Source: Adenophora triphylla var. japonica (lineage: Eukaryota > Streptophyta > Magnoliopsida > Asterales > Campanulaceae). From it: DNA of 64,000 nt. Position 1 is the first letter of the stretch. Each line of letters begins with the position of its first letter. Shown here in pieces: positions 46,798 through 58,500 of the stretch. The translations under genes and the position numbers were made by a program. The notes under the pieces were generated by a model. It was not told the origin of the DNA. It did not search any database and saw nothing but the letters and a program-made list of their open reading frames with translations. Where the stretch lies: assembly GCA_022495995.1 (NCBI GenBank), contig JAFEMH010005389.1, positions 62,001-126,000 of the forward strand, given 5' to 3'.

Positions 46798-48843
46798 ATG
46801 GTGAACAAATCTACAGACCATAGATATAAAATGGACCAAAATAGAAAGTTGCAAGACAAGTTCAAATTAGAGAAAAGTGATCTCTCTTATGCCGACTTCC
46901 ATTCTGAAGTTGTAAAGAATTTGGAGGATATGACCTCATCTTCAGGGCGTCAACTCAAGCAATGCATCGGAAGCAAAGTGGGTGAAAGTGAAGAGATCGT
47001 TAAATATATGTCAAGTTTGCCAATTTATTTGGAGACTGGAAATAAGTTTCAAGATAGAGCTTTGACTATCGGAGTCATGGACTGGGGACGGTTAGAAAAA
47101 TGGCACTCTAATCAGAAACAGCTTCCGTATAGAAGTAGCCAAGACTTGCCTTCTAGTAGCAATTTGTCTTCCTATTTCTCAACGGATGGGTCTTATAACC
47201 ATTCTATCATCAGATCTCACAGTACCCCTCCGTCTCATCAAAAATCTAATCGGACTACACTTCAATCTCATTTTAGTGCATCCCCCCAACAAAATGTTAC
47301 TCCTTGTGTCAAATTGCCTGCTGAAAGTCCTCGCAAGTTTCAAGATCTCAAAGATGTTCCGGGTAATGAATTTGGTGCAGAAAAGAATATGATTAGAAAA
47401 TACGCGGCTTTTCACAAAAGCCGAATGGAAGCCAGGCTGAAAGAATGTGGGGGTAGTTTGGGGATTACATCTTCTTCAAAAGGAAAGATGAAGATTCAAG
47501 AGGATGAGTGTACAGAGGGGCATACTAATAACTACGGTCAGCATTGCCTTGAAAAGAACAAAAATGTAGTCCTCCTTTTACCTAGAGATGGCCCTATTCC
47601 AACCATAACAGCCAATGCAGAAACTAACAAGAATCTAGAAGAAAAGTCAACCATGTCTTCGGAGGGTTCAGATCTGAAAATGGGCGGTGTACCTAGTAAG
47701 ATGAGAAGTGTTTCTCCGCTCCGTCGACTAAGCATTAGCATGGGCAAGATTGGTAGAAATTCCATCTCAAGGGATAGTTCAACCACGCCTCAGTTGAGCT
47801 CCAAACCTTTGACCTCTAAATCTGGTTCGGAGAGACCCAAGGCTTCCGCTTTCTCTGATAATATAATCAAGGACAATTCAGTCATTTCAAGTAAGACCCG
47901 GTCCAGTCCTCTCAGAAGGTTTAGTTCCAGTTCAAGAGACGGTTCAAACGTACCTCAATCAAGCTCTAAATATGTTTCTTCTGAATCTCATTCAGACGGA
48001 GCCGAGGCTTCTGATAACTTACCCAAGGATAATCCAAATGTTTCAAGCCGGGCCCGTTCCAGTCCTCTCAGAAGGTTACTAGATCCTTTATTCCCTTCAA
48101 AGGCTACTAACTCTCAACAATCTGCTGAGCCATCAAAGGAAGATTCAAAAATAAAAGTGAAAGAAAAGATAGATTTGGGAAGTAATATTAGAAATGAGAC
48201 GGAAAGATCAGAAACAGTGCAGGCTCTCTTTCAAATAGCTGTTAAAAATGGCCGCCCCTTGTTTACATTTGCAGTTGAAAACAACAATGATGTACTTGCT
48301 GCCACGGTGAGGAGATTGAGTTCTCCGATGAAAGATGGAAGCAGATGGATTTACACATTCTTCACCGTTCAAGAAATAAAGAAAAAGAATACAAGTTGGT
48401 TGACTCCTAGCAATAAAGTCAAAGGCCATGGGTATGTCCCAAATATTGTTGGTCAAATGAAGGTGTCAGATGCTTCGGTCCCAAACAGGGAGTTTGTCTT
48501 ATTCTCCGTGAATTTAAGACCGTCAGATCAGCAAATATTGGATGTCCATCCACGTGATGAACTGGCTGCCATTGTTGTCAAGTTCCCCAGGAAGGCAATG
48601 AGGGAAGATGGTGAAGACCATTTTAGTACAACAGTTATTTTACCCGGTGGGCATCATGGGGTACCTAGTAAAGGAGAACCTTCACCTCTTATTGAACGGT
48701 GGAGATCGGGTGGCTTATGTGATTGTGGAGGTTGGGATATTGGTTGCAGAATGACAGTTCTTGCAAACCAGAATCAAACTAGTAGGAAATCAAATGCAGG
48801 CCGAGTTCATTCACCAATTAACCAATTTGAGCTTTTCTCGGAG

Positions 48844-48911
<68 letters not shown>

Positions 48912-49539
48912 TCTTCTAGTTGGTTTCTGTGAATTTAGTTTATAGAAATATAGAATGACCAATTTATCCCTGCCAAAGAGTTCTAGCTCAAACAGAACCA
49001 GATATACCTTTCTACACAGAAGTCAGGTTCAATCCCCACCACCAATACAGATTTCACTCTCCAGGTGACATTATTGTAAACAATAAACTTATCAATTGAT
49101 AAAAAACTCATTTTTTTTTTGTATATTTAAAAAGACCAAATTACCTCTTGCTCTCGTTATAACTCTGCATTTGTTAGTGTTTCTGCTAACATTATGTGCA
49201 TGAAAATGCGGTCTAGCCGTTTTTTATTGGTTATTAGATATCATATTAACTTTCGCTCCATTTCCTCAACAGGGAGAATATGAGGGACCTTTTTTCAGCA
49301 TGTCTCTATTAAAGGAAAATATCTACTCAGTCGAATTCAATTCCTCCTTGTCACTTCTCCAAGCGTTCTCTACTTGCATCTCAGTTCTAGAGTGTAGAAA
49401 ATCGTCTCTGCTGCTGTCAGAATCGAGCAATTTCTCAGAAGAGAAACTATCTGAAGAAACCACCACAGCATTGAAACAAGAGGAAGTTCCGGTAAGATAT
49501 GTGTCGTATCCACCTCTTTCGCCAGTTGGAAGGGTTTAA
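46798..49539 (+). CDS. DUF3527 domain protein, two coding exons
   Basis: Coding exons 46,798-48,843 and 49,273-49,539 join in phase 0 to 770 residues. The donor is GGAG|GTTCTC, the acceptor CCTCAACAG, and the joined protein reads through FELFSE/GEYEGPF, as expected for the family. The N-terminal 450 residues are Ser-rich and low in structure, with three spaced SPLRR repeats (residues about 303, 379, 422). The conserved DUF3527 region follows from about residue 470: ALFQIAVKNGRPLFTFAVEN, GSRWIYTFFTVQEIKKK, RDELAAIVVKF, LCDCGGWDIGC, and NIYSVEFNSSLSLLQAFS. The family is plant-specific with no known biochemical role. AATAAA at 49,583 is a likely polyadenylation signal. Start chosen at the first in-frame ATG after the acceptor at 46,712. 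Confidence 0.9.
48846..48905 (+). repeat. (TC)30 microsatellite at a splice donor
   Basis: Sixty bases of uninterrupted TC start two bases after the GT of the DUF3527 donor (48,844-48,845). Reading through gives an artificial Ser-Leu repeat. Confidence 0.97.
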
Positions 49540-49914
49540 GAAGCAGAAATCGTACTATTAACTTAGCAGTTGTTGAATAATGCAATAAAATCTTGATTCG
49601 GAAAGGATCATCGGCTTTTGCTTGAAGGTGAAGCCATATGGGAATCTTGTTAGGTGCATGAATTGTGTATAAGTTGGAATGATTTTAGTAAAGCTAATCT
49701 ATAAACTTTATTCAGTATGGAGTGTGTGTGTTCCAACTTCCAAGAGTGGAAGGATTCTGTAATCTTCATCTCAATTATCAACTTTTTTCTGAAATAATCG
49801 GATAGTTTATGCTAGAAAACGCCTATCATGTTCTAGTAACAACGAAGTTTTGGATGGAAAATGGAAAGGCTAACGGCATATGCCATTGGAGTCAAGTGAA
49901 GACTCGTTGGCATA
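49540..49914 (+). other. DUF3527 3' flank
   Basis: 3' untranslated region with AATAAA at 49,583, then AT-rich spacer without features. Confidence 0.6.
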
Positions 49915-50191
49915 CTCCCTCCGTCCCAATAAGAGCTTCCCTTTTTGTCATTTTGGGTGTCCCGCTAATAGCTTCCACTTTCCTTTTTTGGCAAAGGAAT
50001 CTTTACTATTTCCTCCACTCATTCTCTCTCCTCATTATTTTAATACTCACAACACTATTATAATTTACTATTCCCTTCACTCATTCTCTCTCCTATTTTC
50101 AAATTACACTCACAACATCTTTACTTCCCTCCCATTTCCTTAATTTGCGTGATTTCTAAAAATGTGGAAGTTCTTATTGGGACGGAGGGAG
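49915..50191. mobile_element. Stowaway MITE
   Basis: 277 bp, TA duplication on both sides, ends CTCCCTCCGTCCCAATAAGA and TCTTATTGGGACGGAGGGAG-type inverted repeat. Confidence 0.95.
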
Positions 50192-50793
50192 TACAAAAGA
50201 AGCATTGAAATTGGCTAAAATCAACTCTAAAGATTAGGAATGATGTTGTAGAGAAATGCTGGAACTTTTAATGAAGATGAAAAATGGACTTGGATGCATG
50301 AGCAAAAGCCAAATGTTTGTAAATGGAAGATTAAAAAATCTGTTTTTTTTTAGTATTAATCTGTCAAGTTAAAGTTGCCGATTAGATCGTGAGTCTGTCA
50401 ATTTTAAATCGTAAATGTATTGGGAGGAGGCGAGGGGTGGAGAGGTTCGAAACCTAGACCTCATCACCGAGCACGTTGGCACTGGGTCACTCAATATCAA
50501 TCAATACATCATTGAATTGGGCCTGTCAAAACCTAGAGACCAACTTAGGTACGAGGGTCAAGCCCACCGGATTTTTACGCCCCAGCGATCATCATTAACT
50601 CTGCGAGAGACCACTGCACCGCCGTATCCGAATTCTTCTCCGTTGCTCCGGTAAGCTATCGTACTAATTTACAGTATGCCCTAGTTTCCTCATAACGATA
50701 GTGCAAAATTAGGTCAAATTATTCATTCTGGTTTCTCATAATTGAAATACATAATCTTTATTGTGTTCTTCAGAAACTATAATCGTCGTTTCC
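50192..50793 (+). promoter_or_regulatory. RPAC2 promoter and 5' leader with intron
   Basis: A TGGGCC site-II element (50,518-50,523), typical of ribosomal and polymerase-subunit genes in plants, precedes a leader exon that ends at CTCCG|GTAAGC (50,650/50,651). The acceptor TTGTGTTCTTCAG ends at 50,773, giving a 123-bp leader intron and a 20-base second leader segment before the ATG at 50,794. Confidence 0.6.
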
Positions 50794-53700
50794 ATGGAAC
50801 ACGGGTCATTCACGGATCAATCAGCATCAACGTTTGCTTTGGCTGACGAAGATCACACGCTTGCAAATTCTCTGAGATACACTCTCAATCAAGAGTTAGT
50901 TTTTCTATCTCTTGTATATGACCATATAATTTCACGTATTTTCCATGAATTTATTGGGGGGAAACTACCAACAACCTATGCAACGCACTAACACCTTGTT
51001 TACAATTAATACATTACAATTAATACAATGTACCACAAAGTTACCGCTTAATGCAACGTAATTGTCAAATTCGCAAATAATGCAATTTTCGTTTCAAACA
51101 ATGCAAAGCACGTTGCATTATTTGAAACAAAGTTGATAAGTACGTTGCATTAAGAGAGATGTTGTGGTACATTGCATTAATTGTGAATAAAGTGATAGTA
51201 TATTGCATAAGTTGGTCATTCACTCATTTATTGGGTGAAGCTTGTTAGGACCAATCTACTATCTATTAATATAAGTAGTATAAATAGAATACTAGTAATA
51301 TAAATTTGATACTGAATATATAAAAGATCAATTTGTAAAGCAAGAGAGTTAATAAATTAACGAAATGAAAACCTAATAGGCAGTATATATGATCGAATAG
51401 AGGCCTGCAAATCTTCGCAGTGTCCTAAGACAAAATTTCGTCCCCGCTTGTGCTGCAGTCTCGGACGTTGTCTAGAGGATACAACTATTCTGGACAATTT
51501 CTTGCACAAGAACTTGTCCCTAGCGAATCTACTTTATGTGCTTTCAGAAGAAAAAGGAAGGAAGAAGATGATAGGAAATTCTGTGTTGTATATCTTTTTT
51601 CAACAGCCTTATGTAGTGTTTATATAGTTTAAGGTTTGATTTTGAACAGACAAATATGTTCAAAACCATCACTCTTTCAACCAAAAATTGTCAATAACTA
51701 CCATGGTGGTTATGACTTTTCAAAATAGATATTATCTATAAATTAAATAATTTATATATAATATTAAATATGAAAAATAATATTACTATATAAATATTTA
51801 ATTTGGATCAGAAAACCCAAGAGTCTTAAGATAAATCTAAGTCACAGACAAATCAGCGAGTTCCATGGCCAACCCATGGAATTGGCTGTTCCTTCAGCAT
51901 AACCATGGACCATGTACAAAACAGCAAGTTCCATGGTCTGCCCATGGAATTGGCTGCCCTTATATCTTTTTATTGTTATCATCATTAATTTAATGAGTTC
52001 ATTAGGTACATGCTTATAAACACCCTTCGTATTACATTTTCCTTCCAAAGTGGGATAAATCCCATATACAAGTTCCAACAAAGCTAAAAGATTCTATCAG
52101 TTTGTGCTTATTGTGATTCATATAAAGTCATTAGCATCTATCCTACATTTCTGCTTCATTATGTTTGCACTGATTTTGTTTTTCCTTGCTTCGTTCTTAA
52201 TGAGTTGGAAATACTTTAATCCACACTTATTTCGTGAAAATATGCAGCTTGATTCCAGAAGCATAGCCCAAGCTACCTTATACTCCCTCCGTCCAGCTAA
52301 AAGTTACAATCTTTTTATAGACACAACCATTAAGAAAAGGTGTAAATGGTGAGTGTTTGTGAGTATGATAAGAGAGGTAGGGAATAGTAGGTGTGTATTT
52401 GTTGCGAGTATGCAAGTGGGTCCCATTGAATAAAAAAAAAAATTATTTTAAAGTTTGTATTTCGGAAAAGTGTAATTTTAGTTGGAACCACCATGATGGC
52501 AAATAGTGTAACTTTTAATGGGACGGGGGGAGTATTCATTTCAAGAATCCTCTTTCTCATTTACATCATGGTTCAATCCAATTGAAAAAAGGTTTTGTAT
52601 CTTTTCTCGAAGGAGATAAGTAGCCTGAACAGTGGCTCTATATGGCAATAGAAGTTCATGTTTGAACTTTAAAAAAATTCAGCACCTTAAAAAGATTGAC
52701 AGTTTGTGTTTACTATGGATAGAAGATTCACTCATTCAAAGATTCTTCCCCTGCTAGCATGCCCTAACTTTTGTTGTTCTGTGGAGTCATCCAATGCTAG
52801 AGCATTGCACAATCAAAGACTTGATGATTTTTGTTAAGCTTTTGAAAAGATTCTTGTGAATTTTGACGAACTGTAATTATTTTGCAGTCCTAGGGTATCA
52901 GTCTGTGGATACAGCATTCCTCATCCATCAGATGCTCTAGTAAATATAAGAGTTCAGACAACTGGTAAGATTTGTGTCTACTTTTTGTTATCATTTTGTT
53001 AGTTTTAGTGTTTATTGGTGGATGAGGTCGATGTCCTGTCACGATCTTCGAATTCGAGCTTATGATTTCTAGATGCGCCCAGATTGACGTGAAATGTGAT
53101 TGGGGAGTATAACATTCTCTATTATCTACCTCCTTTTCCCTTTTTTATATATCCATCCGTCTCATTTGGAGATTCCATTTTCTTCCGTTTATGTTGTCCT
53201 TTTAGTCACTTTTCAATTTCCAGGGACACTATACATAACTCTCTTTCAGCAAATTAAAAGTCATTCTGCTAATGCAAATTTTGTTATGACCCATTTTAAA
53301 GGATGATCATATTCTCTTTAGAAGTTAAAAGTTTAATTCTCGTGAGAGGTACTTTAGTTACAAATGGTGTGTTGACAGTATATAATGCTTCCTCCCATCC
53401 CGCCATTTTTGTTTGTCCCAAAAAGTTAGTTCCATTTCCAAAATTGATAGGTTAAATCATTAAACTTCCATACTTGCCCAACAAGAAAAAAGAGGGAGTG
53501 AAAGAGAGTAGTGTGCAATGAGAACAATTGCTAGGGGAGTAATGGAGTAATAACTAAACTTCATCAAGGATAGTGATGTAAATGAAAATAAGTTGTTAAA
53601 ATGTTTGGATAATCAAATGGGACTATCATTATGAGATGAAAGGAGTATTCGTTTATTTATTTATTTAATTTTTGCAACGGGGAGGGGTATCGAACCCTTG

Positions 53701-53979
53701 ACCCGAAGAAAAACAAGTGTCTATGTTGGCTTTACATTGGTTGTCATACTTGCTATAATCATCAATTTCTAGGGCATCAACTCATTCCTCTTACTTCCAT
53801 AATAAACTCTCAGTTTAACCTCTTGTGCTTTGTTTATAGGTGATCCTGCTAACGAAGTACTGAAAGATTCATGCCAAGATCTAATGATGATGTGCCAGCA
53901 TGTTAGAACCACCTTTGATCAAGCTGTTGTTGATTTTAAAAACGAGCAACGTCTCGAGGCCATGAACATAAAAGACTGA
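50794..53979 (+). CDS. RPAC2: DNA-directed RNA polymerases I and III subunit AC19 (RPAC2)
   Basis: Exons 50,794-50,894, 52,888-52,964 and 53,840-53,979 join to 105 residues. AC19 pairs with AC40 in Pol I and III, as RPB11 pairs with RPB3 in Pol II, and starts assembly of the enzyme core in the nucleus. The diagnostic block FALADEDHTLANSLRYTLNQ continues over the first splice with DPRVSVCGYSIPHPSDALVN and IRVQT, then a C-terminal helix (MMMCQHVRTTFDQAVVDF). All splice sites are GT-AG and the phases fit. The protein is slightly shorter than the roughly 120-residue relatives, mostly at the N-terminus. Intron 1 (2.0 kb) carries a foldback MITE, a solo LTR and a Stowaway. Confidence 0.95.
50967..51216. 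mobile_element. Foldback MITE in RPAC2 intron 1
   Basis: About 250 bp that folds on itself: ACCAACAACCTATGCAA at the left pairs with TTGCATAAGTTGGT at the right, and long inner parts (TACAATTAATACAATGTACCA against TGGTACATTGCATTAATTG) also pair. Family unknown; no clear target duplication. Confidence 0.75.
51243..52080 (-). mobile_element. Copia-type solo LTR in RPAC2 intron 1
   Basis: 838 bp with ends TGTTAGGA...TCCAACA and exact target duplication AAGCT (51,238-51,242 and 52,081-52,085). On the - strand it starts TGTTGGAACTTG, has two TTCCATGG-N5-CCATGGAA dyads (51,929-51,949 and 51,861-51,881) and a TATA box CTATATAAACAC about 51,628-51,617. No coding sequence. It lies opposite to the host gene. 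Confidence 0.88.
51861..51949. promoter_or_regulatory. Two 21-bp CCATGG dyads in the solo LTR
   Basis: TTCCATGG-N5-CCATGGAA at 51,861-51,881 and 51,929-51,949, with a single CCATGG midway at 51,903. CCATGG starts are at 51,863, 51,874, 51,903, 51,931 and 51,942, a mirror-like spacing of 11, 29, 28 and 11 bp. Confidence 0.85.
52283..52532. mobile_element. Stowaway MITE in RPAC2 intron 1
   Basis: 250 bp between TA dinucleotides; ends CTCCCTCCGTCCAGCTAAAA and TTTTAATGGGACGGGGGGAG. Confidence 0.9.
53390..53647. mobile_element. Degenerate Stowaway-like MITE in RPAC2 intron 2
   Basis: Starts CTTCCTCCCATCCCGCCATT and ends near ATGAGATGAAAGGAGTA, with eroded inverted ends and AT-rich interior of the usual MITE type. 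Confidence 0.5.
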
Positions 53980-54609
53980 AAAACTTTTTATCATCTTTTT
54001 TTGTGGATTTTTATACTGAGTCACTAATGTAAAAGGACGGGGACTCGGATATTAGGCAAGCATTCAACTCAAGTCACCTTCACAAACAAATTGTGACATA
54101 CTTTTGTGTATTGTAGATTATTCTATCAGGGGTGAGTACGGTTCGGTATTGGGTAAATCGATATCGTGTATCGAAATATTTCAATTACGGCCATTAGATT
54201 TCAATTTTTACCCGTTTGACTTTTCGGTTTTTCGATTTTCGCTTTCGATTTATGCTCGGTTCGGTTTGGTTTTTAATTACATTGTTTAAACGTTTTAATA
54301 GCAATAATGTTTTGTACTTGTTGGGTGATTTAAAAATTGCTATTTGAACTTTCTAGTCTGATGAAAATAATTTGCTAATTCAAAAATTTAAATAACTTTA
54401 AGATAAATTCCCCATATTTAAAAGAAAACGTAAATGGAAGCTTTTACATTAAACATCTATTAATTGCCATAATGTAAACAATAAAAGAACTTTTTGCAAA
54501 ACGTCTTCATTAAATTCCATGTTTCTCCTCACACAATAAAACATAAACCCATCACCCCTTCCCTTCAAACACATCTCAAACCAAAACCTCAAGTGTTCTA
54601 ACAACAAAA
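53980..54609. other. Spacer between RPAC2 and the prolamin-like gene
   Basis: RPAC2 3' flank, then at 54,128-54,290 a CAGGGGTGAGTACGGTTCGG start followed by GGTTTTTCG/GGTTCGGTTTGG phrases, which look like one end of a degraded hAT-type element. Then the promoter side of the prolamin-like gene. Confidence 0.45.
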
Positions 54610-55035
54610 ATGACCAAACTACCCCTCTCCATCATCTTCCTTGTTCTCCTCAACGGAGTAATCCACTCTCTAGCCCAAGGATTTGACTGGTACGGTGACG
54701 GTACTAACAGCTTAAATACCTTGCCATACCCATGGGAAGTCGACCAACTACCAAGAGAGCCTCGTGATGACTTTTACAGAGACTTAAAAACTTGCATTAG
54801 TGTTTTGACTAAGAAATGTAATAGGCAGCTCTATTTTTACATTTTCCGGAAGAGGCGGATGAACGAAGGGTGTTGCCAGAAGTTCCTGCAGATGGGAAGG
54901 CCGTGCAAGGACTCGTTGGCGTGGACTTTGATTCACACCGAGAAGTATGAGAAGTACGAGGGGCATATTCAGGAAAGAAGTGAGGCTGCCTTTAACAAGT
55001 GTTCTGAGAATGTGAGGGATTATGGTTGGTATTAG
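54610..55035 (+). CDS. Small secreted prolamin-like cysteine-rich protein
   Basis: Single exon, 141 residues. Residues 1-22 form a signal peptide (hydrophobic LSIIFLVLLNGVIHSLA). The mature part has six Cys at 62, 70, 88, 89, 99 and 131, giving C-x7-C-x17-CC-x9-C-x31-C, the layout of the prolamin-like (ECA1 gametogenesis-related, DUF1278) family, with the typical CCQKFLQMGRPCKDSL core. Such proteins are secreted, disulfide-bonded and often expressed in egg cells or developing seeds; some act at fertilisation. The family call rests on the Cys pattern and core motif; the role of this member is unknown. No close paralogue is in the window. Confidence 0.83.
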   Translation: MTKLPLSIIFLVLLNGVIHSLAQGFDWYGDGTNSLNTLPYPWEVDQLPREPRDDFYRDLKTCISVLTKKCNRQLYFYIFRKRRMNEGCCQKFLQMGRPCKDSLAWTLIHTEKYEKYEGHIQERSEAAFNKCSENVRDYGWY

Positions 55036-55532
55036 AGTGTGTTTTTACTCATCTTTAGTTGAAGTTTGAGGGTCTTTTAATTTTAGTTAGTTGAGGGAAA
55101 GTTCAGTTTTACATTTTCTTATCAATTAGTTCAACTTCTCTTTTCAATCATAAATACAAGTTTTTCTTTACAGTAATTCATTTCCAGATTCGATTTAGGC
55201 AACGACGAATCTAATTTGACCAATCAAATGAAACTGGTCGGATTAGGCATCAAAATAATGATCCAGACCCTTAAACCCTTATTCAAGAATGGAAAGCAAT
55301 TTGTAGCAGCCAATCAAGAAAAAGTTATGGCAAAGAACCTCACTGCCTGTGTTTCAACAATCAATACAGATTTGATGAAACCAACAGCAATGAACTGATT
55401 AATAAAATTCGAAAAGAAAAAAAAAAGTCTTAATCTAATAAGTCTTCACATGCAAGCTCGTGTCTATCCCTAAACGGATTTTTACACTTCCACGCAAACA
55501 AACGCTATCAAGATATTGTAGGGTATAGATCA
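55036..55532. other. Convergent 3' flanks of the prolamin-like and mS34 genes
   Basis: The two genes face each other. I see no supported gene here; a 60-residue open frame at 55,216-55,398 has no recognised similarity. Confidence 0.5.
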
Positions 55533-58500
55533 CTAAGCTGCTTGAATTTCTGTATTAACAGTACCTTCTTCTTCTTGGGTAACTTCTGTTTCCGGAGTGC
55601 TTTGTATAGTTTTCAAAGAGTTTGGAATGTACCTCCAACAGCGCTTGTGTACCCCACTTATTTTCTTTGGTGCATCTGCAGCTGGCAAACCTGCAGCAAG
55701 GCATGTATAACTTGGATCAATCCTAGCGATATGAAATACTCCCTCCGTCCCAAAATGAATGTCAGAAAAAGTTTCAAATTCAAGAAATTTGAAACTTTTT
55801 CTGACATTCATTTTGGGATAGAGGGAGTACCAAATTGCTAACCTTGCCGAGTTAACTTCTCAACTAAAACCAAGGATGGAATCAAACGGGTAATGATTAA
55901 AAGAACATTTCATGGTTCCCCTATTATCCATCCATAAGCATAGAATATTATATGGAAAATAAAAGAAAACTAAAAATTGAATCAATTCATACTATTTGAT
56001 TATCCTAATGAAAATCTAAAACTTGTTATTGATACACCATTATAAATACTATCAATAACATTTTCAGATTTTTCATTAGAATAAGTAAGTTAACCTAAAA
56101 TTATTGTTCAAAGTTCATTCAAATTGACAACAAAATAAGTGGGAACATCATTCCAGTAAGGAGGAAGTATGAGTTTTACAAACCAAAGTTTACAAGTAAC
56201 TATATTTATCAGACTTGGATTGTCTAGCGTGCTCCGATCAAGAGCTATTTTCAGAATGCAATATTCTGTCATACCTTATATTGATGCAGTATTCCATCTA
56301 ATTCATGTTGACTATGTTATATCATGTATCCCTCCATGTGAAATCTGCTATAATAATAATGTTGCTGACTTGTAGTCTATTACTGATTTTATGGTCCATC
56401 ATACAGCAAATAAAAAGGTTCATTGGGCTGTGTATCAGCTCGTGTTGTGCAAATAGGCTGGTACACATCTATGCTCAGCTCAGCTTTATTATGAAACTCC
56501 GTAACAGCTAAGGGGGTTTCACCTAATTATCCCCGAAGATTATTAGATATTTGCATGACTGCATTATTAGCTGTTACGAAGCTTTATAGAGGACTAGCAA
56601 CTGATATTTATATTTGATACCAGCTAACACTGGATATATTTTTGGTTCAATAAAATATATTTAGCAAAATGTGGCCATACACTATAATAATTACCCTATT
56701 TAGAAATGGGACTATATTTTTGGGACAAACCATAGGCACCACTACCAGCTTATAATCAACAAATTATACAATTAATCAAGCTGCAGTAAGCCTTCAGAAG
56801 ATAATGGAAAGTGTCAAGAAAACACAAGCAGGAGAATTTCTCCAATCAAGGGGGTGTGATGCAGGAGACAATCACAAAACATATTGCTAATAGTAATGTA
56901 TCAATATTCTATTCAATCTACAAGTAACTTTATTCAAGAACTTTCAAGTCTTCACATCCACTTTCGTTTGAACTATGACTTGTGGTTAGAACTACATCGG
57001 CAGGACTTTAAGGAGTTATCGGTAACTAGCTTCTAGCCTATTTTACAGCGTATATAGAGCACAATGCGGCTACATGAGAGAAATTTGACTATCTAGTTTT
57101 TGGCTTTAGACTTCTACTAGTATGTTAGATTTTCACTTAGTAACTTGAGAAACTTAAGGCTTGAAATGGAATGACAGAAGACTTGCCCAACAGTGCCCCC
57201 TCATACAAATACTCCAAAACCACACAAAGTTCCATGGCCTAAAACTGAGTTACTCAAAATGTCCTAGTCAGCCTCCTGTCCTCGATATGAAGATGATGAA
57301 ATAATGAGGTATTCTTTCTCAAATAATCAGAATTAAACAACTTTGAAGCATCCTACATCGATGTACTCCCTCCGTCCCACCTGAGCTTGCAAAATAACCG
57401 TCAAGGCACGGAAATTAAGAAAAAAGTGAAAAGGATGATGTGTTGTGAGTGTACATAGTTGGGTAAGAGAGAGAAAGTGGGTAGAAAATACTAAGTGGAT
57501 AGTTGTTGTGAGTATGTCCAGTGGTCCCCACTATTTATTAAGTAATAAAAACTTACCTCAAATGGATTTTGCAAGTTCAAGCGGGACACCTAATGGGGTA
57601 GTTTATGCAAGCTCAGGTGGGACGGAGGGAGTATAACAGATGGACACTTGAGATGGACAATAACCACCAATTAGTCGACGGATAATTAGCATCTATCAGG
57701 CATCAGATTGCCTGTTCTACAACAGAGATTATGATTATCACGAATGGGCAATAGAGTGACCATGAGATGACAATGTGGCCTTGCGTGGCTTGGGTTACGA
57801 AGGCCATAGCCCCCAACTTGAAGAGGGAAATTCATCACCAAAAGCCGAGTAGAGCCTTCGCCTTAGGAGAAACTAGAAAGAAGAGCCTAAAACCATACTA
57901 CACAATGTATATTGTAAGATATCGTAGGCATTAATCAATATCGTGCAAAGCTACCACTTCACACCCTTTGAACATCAATGTGCATAGGCACATGTTGCAT
58001 CATCCAATCAAGGGAGTAAAGCCCATAAACAACAACACATTATAACGTACAATGTAACAACAGAAACCCAAACCAACATAATACATCTGCCTATATATAT
58101 ATATATATCCCTTCCATAAAATCGTAATTCCAAAAATACTCGACCCAAACACTAGATCAACAACGATTCACACCATCTCTCTACTCCATTCAATGTCGTA
58201 ATCCTAATTCCTCTTATGAATTCGGAGGAATAACCAAGCACCTTGAATAATTCGAAAATCAGTCTTCAAACATTATTCAGAACGTTGCTTATTATGAATT
58301 CACCCAATTTCATATGTAATTTTAGATTTCAGAACTTAACACTTCAAGAAAAACAAACGCCACCTTAGAAATGAAAACATGATCAGTAAATAACGGAACT
58401 TTTGAAGCACTTATATGCACCTATATTCATGGTTGGCTCCTCGAGTCTTGAATTGCAAATGTCACCTTGTCGGGCACTACAAATCCAAAAATCACCACTA

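Noticed and set aside
46798..48945. DUF3527 frame read through to 48,945 as one 715-residue exon
   Set aside because: The last residues are a Ser-Leu repeat from (TC)n; splicing at 48,843 to 49,273 restores the conserved domain in phase.
55216..55398. 60-residue open frame between the prolamin-like and mS34 genes
   Set aside because: No recognisable domain, no promoter or conservation signal; could be chance.
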